Source: Sporosarcina limicola (GTDB taxonomy: Bacteria > Bacillota > Bacilli > Bacillales_A > Planococcaceae). Taken from it: a DNA stretch of 64,000 bases. A program made the translations under genes and the position numbers. The notes beneath the pieces were generated by a model. It was not told the DNA's origin, ran no database searches, and saw only the letters and a list, made by a program, of their open reading frames with translations. Positions within the stretch are counted from its first letter, which is position 1, and every line of letters starts with the position of its first letter. The stretch lies in NCBI RefSeq assembly GCF_014873855.1, contig NZ_JADBEL010000004.1, forward strand, positions 1-64,000, in the 5' to 3' direction. Positions 27,228 to 34,731 of this stretch are shown here, one piece after another.

Positions 27228-27869
27228 TTGTCTACATTTACATTGCCTAAACTGCAGTATGATTATGATGAATTAGAGCCTTTCATTGATGCACGGACAT
27301 TAGAGATCCATCATGGAAAGCACCATGGAACGTATGTCAACAATCTAAATAAGGCTTTAGATGGGCAAGATGAGTTAAAGGGGAAGTCGCTTGAATACTT
27401 GCTAAGTAACTTAACTACTTTGCCAAAAGAAATTCAAACAGCTGTCAGAAACCACGGTGGCGGACATTTTAGTCACAGTCTTTTTTGGGAAGTAATGAGT
27501 CCGAAAGGCGGCGGTGAGCCCGGAGCGGATATTGAAAAAGCGATTAATCATCATTTTAGAACGTTCGATAATTTTCAAAATGAACTTTCACAAGCTGCAA
27601 TTTCAAAATTTGGCAGTGGATACGGCTGGTTAGTGATGGATGGGAATGAGCTTTCGGTCATAAGCACAGCGAACCAAGATACGCCTTTGATGGAAGGGAA
27701 AACGCCCTTACTTGTAATCGACGTATGGGAGCATGCATATTATTTGAAGTATCAAAACCGACGCTCTGAATTCGTAACCAATTGGTGGAATACAGTGAAT
27801 TGGGATAAGGTGAATGAATTGTATTTAGATGCAAAAAAGAAAGTTGCTTTACAAGCTGAGTTAAGGTAA
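27228..27869 (+). CDS. sodA: Superoxide dismutase, Mn/Fe family
   Basis: A cytoplasmic dismutase converting superoxide to hydrogen peroxide and oxygen; about 213 residues. Metal ligands are visible as the first His in EIHHGKHHGTYVNNLN, the second in GGHFSHSLFW, and Asp/His in VIDVWEHAYYL. An upstream ATG (27204) is in frame but would precede the Shine-Dalgarno sequence; TTG 27228 lies seven bases after AAAGGAG and gives the usual STFTLPKL N-terminus. Mn versus Fe use cannot be decided. It follows the iron operon, consistent with oxidative control near iron uptake. The reading frame stays open for 36 codons beyond the stop. Confidence 0.93.
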   Translation: MSTFTLPKLQYDYDELEPFIDARTLEIHHGKHHGTYVNNLNKALDGQDELKGKSLEYLLSNLTTLPKEIQTAVRNHGGGHFSHSLFWEVMSPKGGGEPGADIEKAINHHFRTFDNFQNELSQAAISKFGSGYGWLVMDGNELSVISTANQDTPLMEGKTPLLVIDVWEHAYYLKYQNRRSEFVTNWWNTVNWDKVNELYLDAKKKVALQAELR

Positions 27870-28006
27870 TTTGTAAGCCATTTTTCCACTCTAGGATTGG
27901 TACCCTGGAGATTCTTCGACTGGGCTGGTAACTTGGTCGGGGACAATTTGCAAGCCATCGGTGCGTTCATAGGCTGGTAACCTAAGGCGTATTAACGGCT
28001 ATTCAA

Positions 28007-28041
28007 AAAACAGCCTCCAATTAGGTATTGGAGGCTGTTTT
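28007..28041. terminator. Bidirectional terminator between sod and the DedA gene
   Basis: AAAACAGCCTCCAA (28007-28020) pairs with TTGGAGGCTGTTTT (28028-28041). Confidence 0.9.
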
Positions 28042-28064
28042 CGTATCCGAGGGGAGCTAGTCTT

Positions 28065-28670
28065 TTATTCATCTTTTAATAATAACTTGGTCTTCCATTT
28101 TCGATAGAAGTATAAAATTATTAACAGTATAACAATGATAATAGCTGCGACAATTCCATATTTCGTTGCGAACGCCGCGATAACCTTCATATGTTGTCCA
28201 AAAAATATACCAAGAATAAAATATAACAATGTCCAAAAGAACCCTGCAGTATACGAATAGAGAGCATATGTTTTAAAAGGCATGCCATTAATTCCTACAA
28301 TATACGGAACAATATGCCTTACAACGGGAAAGAAATAACTGAAGATTAATGCGCGATTACCATATTTCAAAATCAATTTTCGAGAGGCTTCGAAGTACTT
28401 ATTCTTTTTCTTTCTTATTAACTTATTGAGGATTTTGGTGCCGAATAACTTACCAAGGACATACCCTAAGGACAGTCCACTTACAACCCCTAAATACGTG
28501 ACTACAAATGCAGGTATAATTTGAAGTATGTCGAGCGATGAGACGAATCCACCGCTCATAACTACGATTTCATCTGGAATAGGCGCGCCAACAATGCCCA
28601 ACCATAAGCAAAAAAATAATGCGATGTAACCATAACTTTCTATATAAGGTAATAAGTCATTGAAATCCAC
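28065..28670 (-). CDS. DedA/VTT-family membrane protein
   Basis: A 201-residue integral membrane protein with about five hydrophobic segments. Family motifs are present: GIVGAPIPDEIVV (re-entrant loop), SLGYVLGKLFG, and YFFPVVRHIVPYIVGINGMPF. DedA proteins act in lipid-carrier flipping and membrane homeostasis; relatives recycle undecaprenyl phosphate or phosphatidylethanolamine. GTG is the start, directly abutting the stop codon of the methyltransferase gene (TAAGTG), so the two are translationally coupled. This supports a shared job in phospholipid handling (inference). Confidence 0.88.
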   Translation of the reverse strand: MDFNDLLPYIESYGYIALFFCLWLGIVGAPIPDEIVVMSGGFVSSLDILQIIPAFVVTYLGVVSGLSLGYVLGKLFGTKILNKLIRKKKNKYFEASRKLILKYGNRALIFSYFFPVVRHIVPYIVGINGMPFKTYALYSYTAGFFWTLLYFILGIFFGQHMKVIAAFATKYGIVAAIIIVILLIILYFYRKWKTKLLLKDE

Positions 28671-29243
28671 TTATTGTACAACCATTTCATTGCTGCAAGA
28701 AAGTACATAGGCGGGCGGAAGATTAAACCAAACCTTTTCTACTGATATTTCTGAAAAATGTTTTTTTATAAAAGATAATTTAACAAGGGAATATTGAAAT
28801 GTGACGAACTTACCATTTGGCTTTAATAATTCCATAACGCTATTTAGTATCTTCGTAGATACTTCCTTGGGCAACGAAGCAAATGGTAAGCCGGAAATAC
28901 AATAATCAATCGCATTAAAATTTGATGCTAGTAAATACTTTTCAATGTTTTCAGCAGAGCCATTCACTACTTGTACACTTGGATTGTCTTTATACTGTTT
29001 TTTTAAAATAGTATAAAAAACTTCATTAATTTCTATTAATAAGAGAAATGTATTTGGCTTTTTTCTCTTCATAATTTCTCGTGTAAAGGAGCCCATACCA
29101 GGTCCTATTTCAACAATACAAGTAGCGGTATCAAAATCAATCCCACTCACCATACCTCTAGCTAGACGTGGGGTACTTGCTGCAACTGCGCCGGTATTTC
29201 TGGGATGCTTAATATACTCTTTTAAAAACTTTAATATTTGCAA
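28671..29243 (-). CDS. SAM-dependent methyltransferase, phospholipid N-methyltransferase (PmtA)/KsgA-like
   Basis: About 190 residues with a Rossmann methyltransferase fold. The leader KHPRNTGAVAASTPRLARGM is typical of PmtA-like phospholipid methyltransferases, the SAM-binding loop is VEIGPGMGSFTREI, the acidic residue lies in LLIEINEVF, and the motif-IV region is ISGLPFASLP. It lacks the rest of an rRNA dimethylase. The frame is open to an ATG at 29258, but that ATG has no ribosome site. TTG at 29243 lies six bases after GAGGTGG and is preferred. Beside psd and pssA, phosphatidylethanolamine is the likely substrate (inference). Confidence 0.78.
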   Translation of the reverse strand: MQILKFLKEYIKHPRNTGAVAASTPRLARGMVSGIDFDTATCIVEIGPGMGSFTREIMKRKKPNTFLLLIEINEVFYTILKKQYKDNPSVQVVNGSAENIEKYLLASNFNAIDYCISGLPFASLPKEVSTKILNSVMELLKPNGKFVTFQYSLVKLSFIKKHFSEISVEKVWFNLPPAYVLSCSNEMVVQ

Positions 29244-29361
29244 ATCGTCCCACCTCATTAAAAATTATTAATATAGTACTAAGTCTAACTCACACATCTT
29301 AAATAACATAGATGATTTTTCTTAATTCTTTCTTAACTATGACTTTTATTTTTGATTATTA

Positions 29362-29399
29362 ATAGGACGTGGAACGAATTTATTTGTTCCACGTCCTAT
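29362..29399 (-). terminator. Hairpin after psd
   Basis: Perfect 14-base inverted repeat, ATAGGACGTGGAAC (29362-29375) with GTTCCACGTCCTAT (29386-29399), ten-base loop, 17 bases beyond the psd stop. No strong T-run follows on the minus strand. Confidence 0.7.
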
Positions 29400-29415
29400 A
29401 AGTTAGTAGTTCGTG

Positions 29416-30192
29416 TTAAAAAGAACCGATTTTTTGGCCATAGTTAATTTTCATTTCAGACGTAAGTGATTCTTCAATTTTGAAATCACCCTGCCCAATG
29501 AATAATACGACTGTTGAGCCGAATGAAAAGTATCCCATCTCACTACCTTGTTTTATTGTAGCGTGTTCATGTGTAGGGTGGATGCTATTGATATTGAGAG
29601 CTCCTACTTTTATGATGGCAACTTTACCTTTTTCAGCAGTTAACAACGAGATAAGACGGTAATTGGTTGATAATGGCTTGTTTCCGTATTTCATGCCTAA
29701 ATCATTTACCGGGTATGACTTTCCGCCACAAGACCATTGATCTTCGATTAATCCATCAATCGGGCTATGAATCCGATGATAATCTGTAGGTGATAGATAA
29801 AAAATAAAGAACCAACCATTTTGAAAGACTTTTTCTGTATCTTTCTTACCAAACATAGCTTTAATATTATATTCTTGGCCCTTCACTACGAAGGTATCCT
29901 GTTCTGAAACTTTACCGAAGTCCGATAGCACACCATCTATCGGACTGACAACCGCGTTGGCTGATTGATCTATAGGGCGACTGCCTTCTTTCAATTTCCT
30001 TGTGAATAAAGCCTGTAGACTACTATATTCTTGAAGAGGTTTTTCCATCTCTTCAATATTTACCTTATATACTTTGACAAAAGATTTATTCATAGTCCTG
30101 CTCAAGCGGGAAGCGGTGAATTTCTTTAATATATTCGAAGAAATTCGATGGCCCGTTAATTCAACTAATGACTTTAAAAATATTTTCCGCAA
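29416..30192 (-). CDS. psd: Phosphatidylserine decarboxylase proenzyme
   Basis: Decarboxylates phosphatidylserine to phosphatidylethanolamine at the membrane. About 258 residues, near Bacillus Psd (263). The pyruvoyl cleavage site is FGST in GYFSFGSTVVLF near the C-terminus; VVSPIDGVLSDFG, YLSPTDYHRIHSP and GALNINSI are the other family blocks. The frame is open to 30294, overlapping the divergent pssA start, but TTG 30192 with GGGG at 30201-30204 gives a family-length protein. It diverges from pssA, which makes its substrate. Confidence 0.9.
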   Translation of the reverse strand: MRKIFLKSLVELTGHRISSNILKKFTASRLSRTMNKSFVKVYKVNIEEMEKPLQEYSSLQALFTRKLKEGSRPIDQSANAVVSPIDGVLSDFGKVSEQDTFVVKGQEYNIKAMFGKKDTEKVFQNGWFFIFYLSPTDYHRIHSPIDGLIEDQWSCGGKSYPVNDLGMKYGNKPLSTNYRLISLLTAEKGKVAIIKVGALNINSIHPTHEHATIKQGSEMGYFSFGSTVVLFIGQGDFKIEESLTSEMKINYGQKIGSF

Positions 30193-30284
30193 AAAAACAA
30201 CCCCAATATATGATTTAGTAGTATAATTAGAATAGCTAAAGCCCTTTTGATGAAGAATTGATAAAAAAATAGGAGTGGAAATAA

Positions 30285-30824
30285 ATGCTTTCAACTAATC
30301 GCGTTAATGATACAAGGAAATCGATTTTAAATCAGTCTGCTAATATTCTTACAATATTAAACTTAAGTTCCGGATTTTTAGCTCTCATATTTGTAACGAA
30401 AGGGCATGTCCAACTAGCGATTGTCTTGATTTTTTTAGCAGCGATTTTCGATATGTATGATGGTAAAGTTGCTAGGAGTCTTAATGTAACGTCTGATTTT
30501 GGTAAACAATTGGATTCCTTGGCGGATCTCATATCATTCGGGGTTGCACCCGCTATCTTAATCTATACCAATGTGCTCTACGAGTACTCCGTGGTGGGCC
30601 TCTTCTTTACTGTGCTATATGTTTTATGTGGTGCCATCCGTTTGGCACGCTTTAACGTTACTACTTTTACAGGAAGTTTTCAAGGTCTCCCAATCCCGGC
30701 AGCGGGTTGCACCTTGGCATTTGCAATCTTTTTCATGAACTATATTCCCTCAGTTCTGTTTATGTTTTTGATGTTAGGCTTAGCGCTATTAATGATTGGT
30801 ACATTTAAGGTGAAAAAAGTTTAA
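30285..30824 (+). CDS. pssA: CDP-diacylglycerol-serine O-phosphatidyltransferase
   Basis: Joins serine to CDP-diacylglycerol, forming phosphatidylserine. A 179-residue membrane enzyme with the CDP-alcohol phosphotransferase signature D-G-x2-A-R-x8-G-x3-D-x3-D, seen as DGKVARSLNVTSDFGKQLDS followed by LAD, and about five hydrophobic helices. ATG is preceded by AGGAGTGG. Its product is the substrate of the divergently encoded Psd. Confidence 0.93.
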   Translation: MLSTNRVNDTRKSILNQSANILTILNLSSGFLALIFVTKGHVQLAIVLIFLAAIFDMYDGKVARSLNVTSDFGKQLDSLADLISFGVAPAILIYTNVLYEYSVVGLFFTVLYVLCGAIRLARFNVTTFTGSFQGLPIPAAGCTLAFAIFFMNYIPSVLFMFLMLGLALLMIGTFKVKKV

Positions 30825-30849
30825 CTAAGATTGTTTACGTTTTTTAAAG

Positions 30850-30918
30850 GAAGAGCCACCTTGACATGCGTTAGTCGAGCATTATGACTGCGCAGTAGAG
30901 TGTGGTTCTTTTTTATAC
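30850..30918 (+). terminator. Intrinsic terminator after pssA
   Basis: GAAGAGCCAC (30850-30859) pairs with GTGGTTCTTTTTT (30902-30914) around a long loop with an internal stem; T-run at the end. Confidence 0.7.
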
Positions 30919-30961
30919 TTCATCAGTTCCCTCCAGTTTAGATAGTGGAATTCTTGTTAAT

Positions 30962-32323
30962 TTAAACTTTAATGTTATATTGTTTTATTTTATTATAAAG
31001 ACTCACCCTTGAAATCCCTAATTTTTTTGCTGCGGCACTCTTATTTCCATATGTCTCTATAAGCACTTCCTTAATTCTATCATATTCCAATTGTGCTTTC
31101 TCTTGTGCTAATCCTTCTTTGTCTATATTTCGATTAATAACAGGAAATATATTCATAATATCCTCTGCATTAATAATAGATTTATCGATGAATATAATCA
31201 TTCGTTCTACAATATTTCTTAATTCTCTGATGTTACCAGGCCACTGGTAGCTCGTAAACATCTCTATAGCACTATTCAACAGAGTAGGTATCTCTTTATG
31301 ATATTTTGCGGAATACTCTTGAATGAATTTATTGACCAGAATCGGAATATCCTCAATTCTTTCTCGGAGTGGTGGGATTTTCAAAGTCACAACATTTAAT
31401 CGATAATATAAATCTTCGCGAAACAGCCCCTTTTTGATCATATCTTCTAAATTGCTATTCGTCGCTGCAACGATTCGACTATTCACTTTTATTGAAGCGT
31501 TCCCACCAATACGATAAACCTCTCTCTCTTGCAAGACTCTTAATAGTTTTACCTGCATATCAAGAGGCAACATACCAATTTCATCTAGAAATAAAGTGCC
31601 CCCGTTTGCCATTTCTACTTTCCCGGCTTTTCCATCCTTACTAGCCCCCGTAAAAGATCCTTTTTCATAGCCAAAGAACTCACTTTCAAAAAGGGCTTCA
31701 GGAATTGCGCCACAGTTAATAGGTATAAAAGGTTGGTTCTTTCTTAAACTTGCTTCATGTACGCCTTGTGCAAACAATTCCTTACCTACACCACTTTCTC
31801 CTTGGATTAGAACTGTAGCATCCGTCTTAGCAACCTTAAGCGCTAATTCTTTTGCAGTCTGTATGGCCACACTACTTCCTTTAATTTCAGATAAAGGTCC
31901 CATTTGCTCTTGTAAGTTATATTGCTGCTTAATTTTCTGCAATTCTGTTGTGGTTAAAGATAACTTCTCGTTTAATTTCACAACATTTGTTATGTCTTGA
32001 TCTATCGAAATGGCTCCAATTAAATGTCCCTGATCATCAAAAATGGGGGATGAACTTATTAATACGTGCTTATCCTCTCTGGGTTGGTGATAGACATTAA
32101 AAACAGGTTTTTTAGTTTCTAGTATCTCTAATAATTTCAGATCCTCTTTTTTAAAAAAACTACTTATCTTGTTCTTTTTAATAGCTGCAAGCGGTATACC
32201 ATACATTTTCTCAGCTTGTGTACTCCAATACTCTACTTCTCCTAATGCGTTAACAATCGTAATTGCATCAGAGCTAGTTTCAATTAAGGTGTTCAGATAA
32301 TAAAGAGAATATTCAATTGACAT
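30962..32323 (-). CDS. Sigma-54-dependent transcriptional activator with PAS domain
   Basis: About 453 residues, a bacterial enhancer-binding protein. An N-terminal PAS domain (about 8-120) senses an unknown signal. The AAA+ domain (about 150-375) has Walker A GESGVGKE, the sigma-54 contact loop GSFTGA, Walker B GGTLFLDEIG and the R-finger region. A Fis-type helix-turn-helix ends the protein (KLGISRVSLYNKIKQY). The first in-frame ATG (32332) directly abuts GGAGG, so the second ATG (32323), nine bases away, is the better start. It diverges from the proline genes, whose promoter is a clear -24/-12 site, so it is probably their activator. Confidence 0.92.
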   Translation of the reverse strand: MSIEYSLYYLNTLIETSSDAITIVNALGEVEYWSTQAEKMYGIPLAAIKKNKISSFFKKEDLKLLEILETKKPVFNVYHQPREDKHVLISSSPIFDDQGHLIGAISIDQDITNVVKLNEKLSLTTTELQKIKQQYNLQEQMGPLSEIKGSSVAIQTAKELALKVAKTDATVLIQGESGVGKELFAQGVHEASLRKNQPFIPINCGAIPEALFESEFFGYEKGSFTGASKDGKAGKVEMANGGTLFLDEIGMLPLDMQVKLLRVLQEREVYRIGGNASIKVNSRIVAATNSNLEDMIKKGLFREDLYYRLNVVTLKIPPLRERIEDIPILVNKFIQEYSAKYHKEIPTLLNSAIEMFTSYQWPGNIRELRNIVERMIIFIDKSIINAEDIMNIFPVINRNIDKEGLAQEKAQLEYDRIKEVLIETYGNKSAAAKKLGISRVSLYNKIKQYNIKV

Positions 32324-32364
32324 TTCATTCATCCTCCTTTGTGAGAACCATTGTTAATGTTGTA

Positions 32365-32380
32365 TTTACAGTAATGTAAA
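32365..32380. promoter_or_regulatory. Candidate upstream activator site
   Basis: Inverted repeat TTTACA GTAA TGTAAA, 76-91 bases upstream of the -24 element, a usual distance for an enhancer-binding protein site. Another loose repeat (GTTCACTAAGTTTAC on the minus strand) overlaps it. Assignment is inference. Confidence 0.45.
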
Positions 32381-32453
32381 CTTAGTGAACACTTTATATT
32401 ATACTGAATGATAGAAGCGATTACAATGCATGGATTAACTTGATTTATAAAAG

Positions 32454-32470
32454 TTGGCATGCTACTTGCA
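32454..32470 (+). promoter_or_regulatory. Sigma-54 promoter (-24/-12)
   Basis: TTGGCATGCTACTTGCA matches the TTGGCAC-N5-TTGCA consensus, with GG (32456-32457) and GC (32468-32469) separated by exactly ten bases. It lies 52 bases before the racemase start codon. Confidence 0.88.
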
Positions 32471-32521
32471 AGTATAGAGTTTAGGAACAATTATTATGTA
32501 CTTTGGAGGAATAGTTACTTT

Positions 32522-33505
32522 ATGGTGATGGTAGAGAATTGTATTCAAACGATTGACGCTCATACGATGGGTGAAGCAGCCAGAATAGTCATCGATGGAA
32601 TCCCAACAATCCACGGGGATACGATGATGCAAAAGAAACATTATATGCAGTCTGAAATGGATACGATACGAAAGCTGCTTATGCATGAACCAAGAGGCCA
32701 CTTAAATATGTTTGGCGCTATTTTAACGAAGCCTTGCAATATCGAATGTGATCTTGGGGTGTTATTTATGGATAGTGGAGGCTATCTGAATATGTGTGGT
32801 CATGGAACAATCGCGGCTGTAACCGTTGCCATTAATCAAGGTTTGATTGATAAAAAGGACAGAGTATTACTTGATACGCCTTCCGGGGTTGTAGAATGTC
32901 ATATCGTGTACGAGAATGACAGGGTTAAAGAAGTTTCGTTTATTAACGTGCCAGCATTTTTACTAAAGAAGAATGTAAGCGTTTTAGTAGAAAATATAGG
33001 TGATGTAAATATGGATATCGCATTCGGTGGAAGCTTCTTTGCGATAGTAGATGCAAAGCAATTTAATTTCGAACTGAAGATTGAAGAACAAGATGAGATA
33101 GCGGCATTTGGGATAGCAATTAGGAAAGCTGTGAATGAGCAATTAACTATTGAACATCCTGAGATTCCAGAAATAAATACGATTGACCTTGTTGAGTTTA
33201 GTTTAAAAGTGGGGAATAATCATTATAAAAATACTGTTGTTTTTGGGGACGGACAAATCGACAGATCACCTTGTGGAACAGGCACATGTGCGAAACTCGC
33301 CACATTAAATCTTGAGAAAGGAGAACAAATAATTCAAGAAAGTATTATTGGTTCAAGATTTATAGGAACAGTGGTTGATTATACAGAGGTTCAAAATTTA
33401 AAAGCGATTATACCTAAAATTACTGGATCAGCATGGATGACAGGAATTCATAAATTCTCATTAGATGCAACAGATCCATATATAGAAGGATTTTTATTGA
33501 AATAA
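32522..33505 (+). CDS. Proline racemase / hydroxyproline epimerase family protein
   Basis: About 327 residues. Both catalytic cysteines of the two-base racemase mechanism are present: MCGHGT and SPCGTGT (within RSPCGTGTCAKLAT). Both cysteines argue for racemase or 4-hydroxyproline 2-epimerase and against the dehydratase branch, where one is replaced. The frame is open from 32459, but that codon lies inside the sigma-54 promoter; ATG 32522 follows GGAGG (32505-32509). It is followed by proline dehydrogenase, so it may convert D-proline or a hydroxyproline isomer to the form oxidised next. Confidence 0.87.
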   Translation: MVMVENCIQTIDAHTMGEAARIVIDGIPTIHGDTMMQKKHYMQSEMDTIRKLLMHEPRGHLNMFGAILTKPCNIECDLGVLFMDSGGYLNMCGHGTIAAVTVAINQGLIDKKDRVLLDTPSGVVECHIVYENDRVKEVSFINVPAFLLKKNVSVLVENIGDVNMDIAFGGSFFAIVDAKQFNFELKIEEQDEIAAFGIAIRKAVNEQLTIEHPEIPEINTIDLVEFSLKVGNNHYKNTVVFGDGQIDRSPCGTGTCAKLATLNLEKGEQIIQESIIGSRFIGTVVDYTEVQNLKAIIPKITGSAWMTGIHKFSLDATDPYIEGFLLK

Positions 33506-33541
33506 TTAATCGATTGTAATTAAAAAATGGAGGTATTTACT

Positions 33542-34528
33542 ATGGGATTAACTAGAGACTTTTTCATTCTACTTTCACAAAATAAGGTTTTGAATAGCGG
33601 TGCAAAACGATGGGGACTAAAACTGGGTGCACAGTCGGTTGTTGCTGGAACGAGTATTGAAGAAATGGTTGAAAGCGTTAAGAAGTTGAATGCGAAGGGT
33701 ATTTCTGCAACAATTGACAACCTTGGGGAGTTTGTTTTCGAAAAAAGTGAGGCAATTGAGGCCAGAATTCAAATATTGGCGGTTGTTGAGGCTATCCATG
33801 AACATAAATTGGATGCGCATATTTCCTTGAAAGCTACACAGCTTGGTTTAGATATCGACTACGATTTCTGTTTAGCAAATTTAAGGGAAATCGTTGCTAA
33901 AGCATGCGAATACACTATTTTCATTAACTTCGACATGGAGGATTATGGCCATTTACAACCTTCATTTGACATTATTGACGAGCTATCCAAAGACTATACT
34001 AATATTGGAACTGTCGTCCAAGCCTATTTTTATGAAGCAGATGATAATCTGAAAAAATACAAAGACTATCGCATGAGAATCGTAAAAGGTGCTTACAAAG
34101 AGCCTGAAAACTTGGCGCATCAAGACAAAAAAGAGATTGATCAGAACTTTATCCAATTGATTGAATACCACTTGCTGTATGGGAAATTTACATCAATTGC
34201 GACTCATGATCATCATATCATTAACCATGTGAAAAAATTTGTGGAAGTAAATAATATATCGAAGGGAAAGTTTGAATTTCAAATGTTATATGGTTTCAGA
34301 AATGAATTACAGCTTAAACTTGCTGAAGAGGGTTATAACTTCTGCACATATGTTCCATTCGGAATTGATTGGTATGGCTATTTCATGCGTCGGTTGGCAG
34401 AACGTCCTCAAAACCTTAACTTAGTTGCCAAACAAATGTTTAATAAAAAAACAAATACACTAATTGGAATTGGGTCTGGTGCGTTTTTATTAGGGATAAT
34501 ATGTAAGAAGAAAAATTCTAAGAAATAA
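33542..34528 (+). CDS. Proline dehydrogenase with extra hydrophobic C-terminal tail
   Basis: A FAD-dependent enzyme oxidising proline to pyrroline-5-carboxylate; 328 residues. Family blocks are HISLKATQLGLDID, FINFDMEDYGHL, RIVKGAYKEP, ATHDHHII, FQMLYGFRNELQ and the substrate-binding YVPFGIDWYGYFMRRLAERPQN. ATG 33542 follows TGGAGG; an earlier in-frame start covers the ribosome site. The last 25 residues, LIGIGSGAFLLGIIC then a lysine-rich end, are not part of the catalytic domain and resemble a membrane tail anchor. Bacillus PutB/FadM are about 25 residues shorter. No pyrroline-5-carboxylate dehydrogenase gene is in the block. Confidence 0.9.
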   Translation: MGLTRDFFILLSQNKVLNSGAKRWGLKLGAQSVVAGTSIEEMVESVKKLNAKGISATIDNLGEFVFEKSEAIEARIQILAVVEAIHEHKLDAHISLKATQLGLDIDYDFCLANLREIVAKACEYTIFINFDMEDYGHLQPSFDIIDELSKDYTNIGTVVQAYFYEADDNLKKYKDYRMRIVKGAYKEPENLAHQDKKEIDQNFIQLIEYHLLYGKFTSIATHDHHIINHVKKFVEVNNISKGKFEFQMLYGFRNELQLKLAEEGYNFCTYVPFGIDWYGYFMRRLAERPQNLNLVAKQMFNKKTNTLIGIGSGAFLLGIICKKKNSKK

Positions 34529-34576
34529 GTGTTCTATAATGATACTAATTCCATATCAACATCTGTATCATTTGTT

Positions 34577-34606
34577 TGGGGATGGTTAAACTAACCATCC
34601 CCATTT
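34577..34606 (+). terminator. Intrinsic terminator after proline dehydrogenase
   Basis: TGGGGATGGTTA (34577-34588) pairs with TAACCATCCCCA (34592-34603), then TTTA. Confidence 0.8.
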
Positions 34607-34731
34607 ACCCAAAAAATCACTTTGGATGATGACTTTTATTATTGAACGAAGGGATAATCGTATACAGGAAGTAATGTATCTATTTGTATGAAAATGTGAG
34701 TTCTGGGATTGAAACTTAAGGGGGAATAAAA

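Noticed and set aside
27897..27980. Independent bacteriocin-like peptide gene after sod
   Set aside because: The TTG has AGGA directly adjacent with no spacing and no transport or immunity gene follows; kept only as a low-weight observation.
32459..32521. N-terminal extension of the proline racemase from ATG 32459
   Set aside because: This codon lies within the sigma-54 promoter, so it would be upstream of the transcription start.
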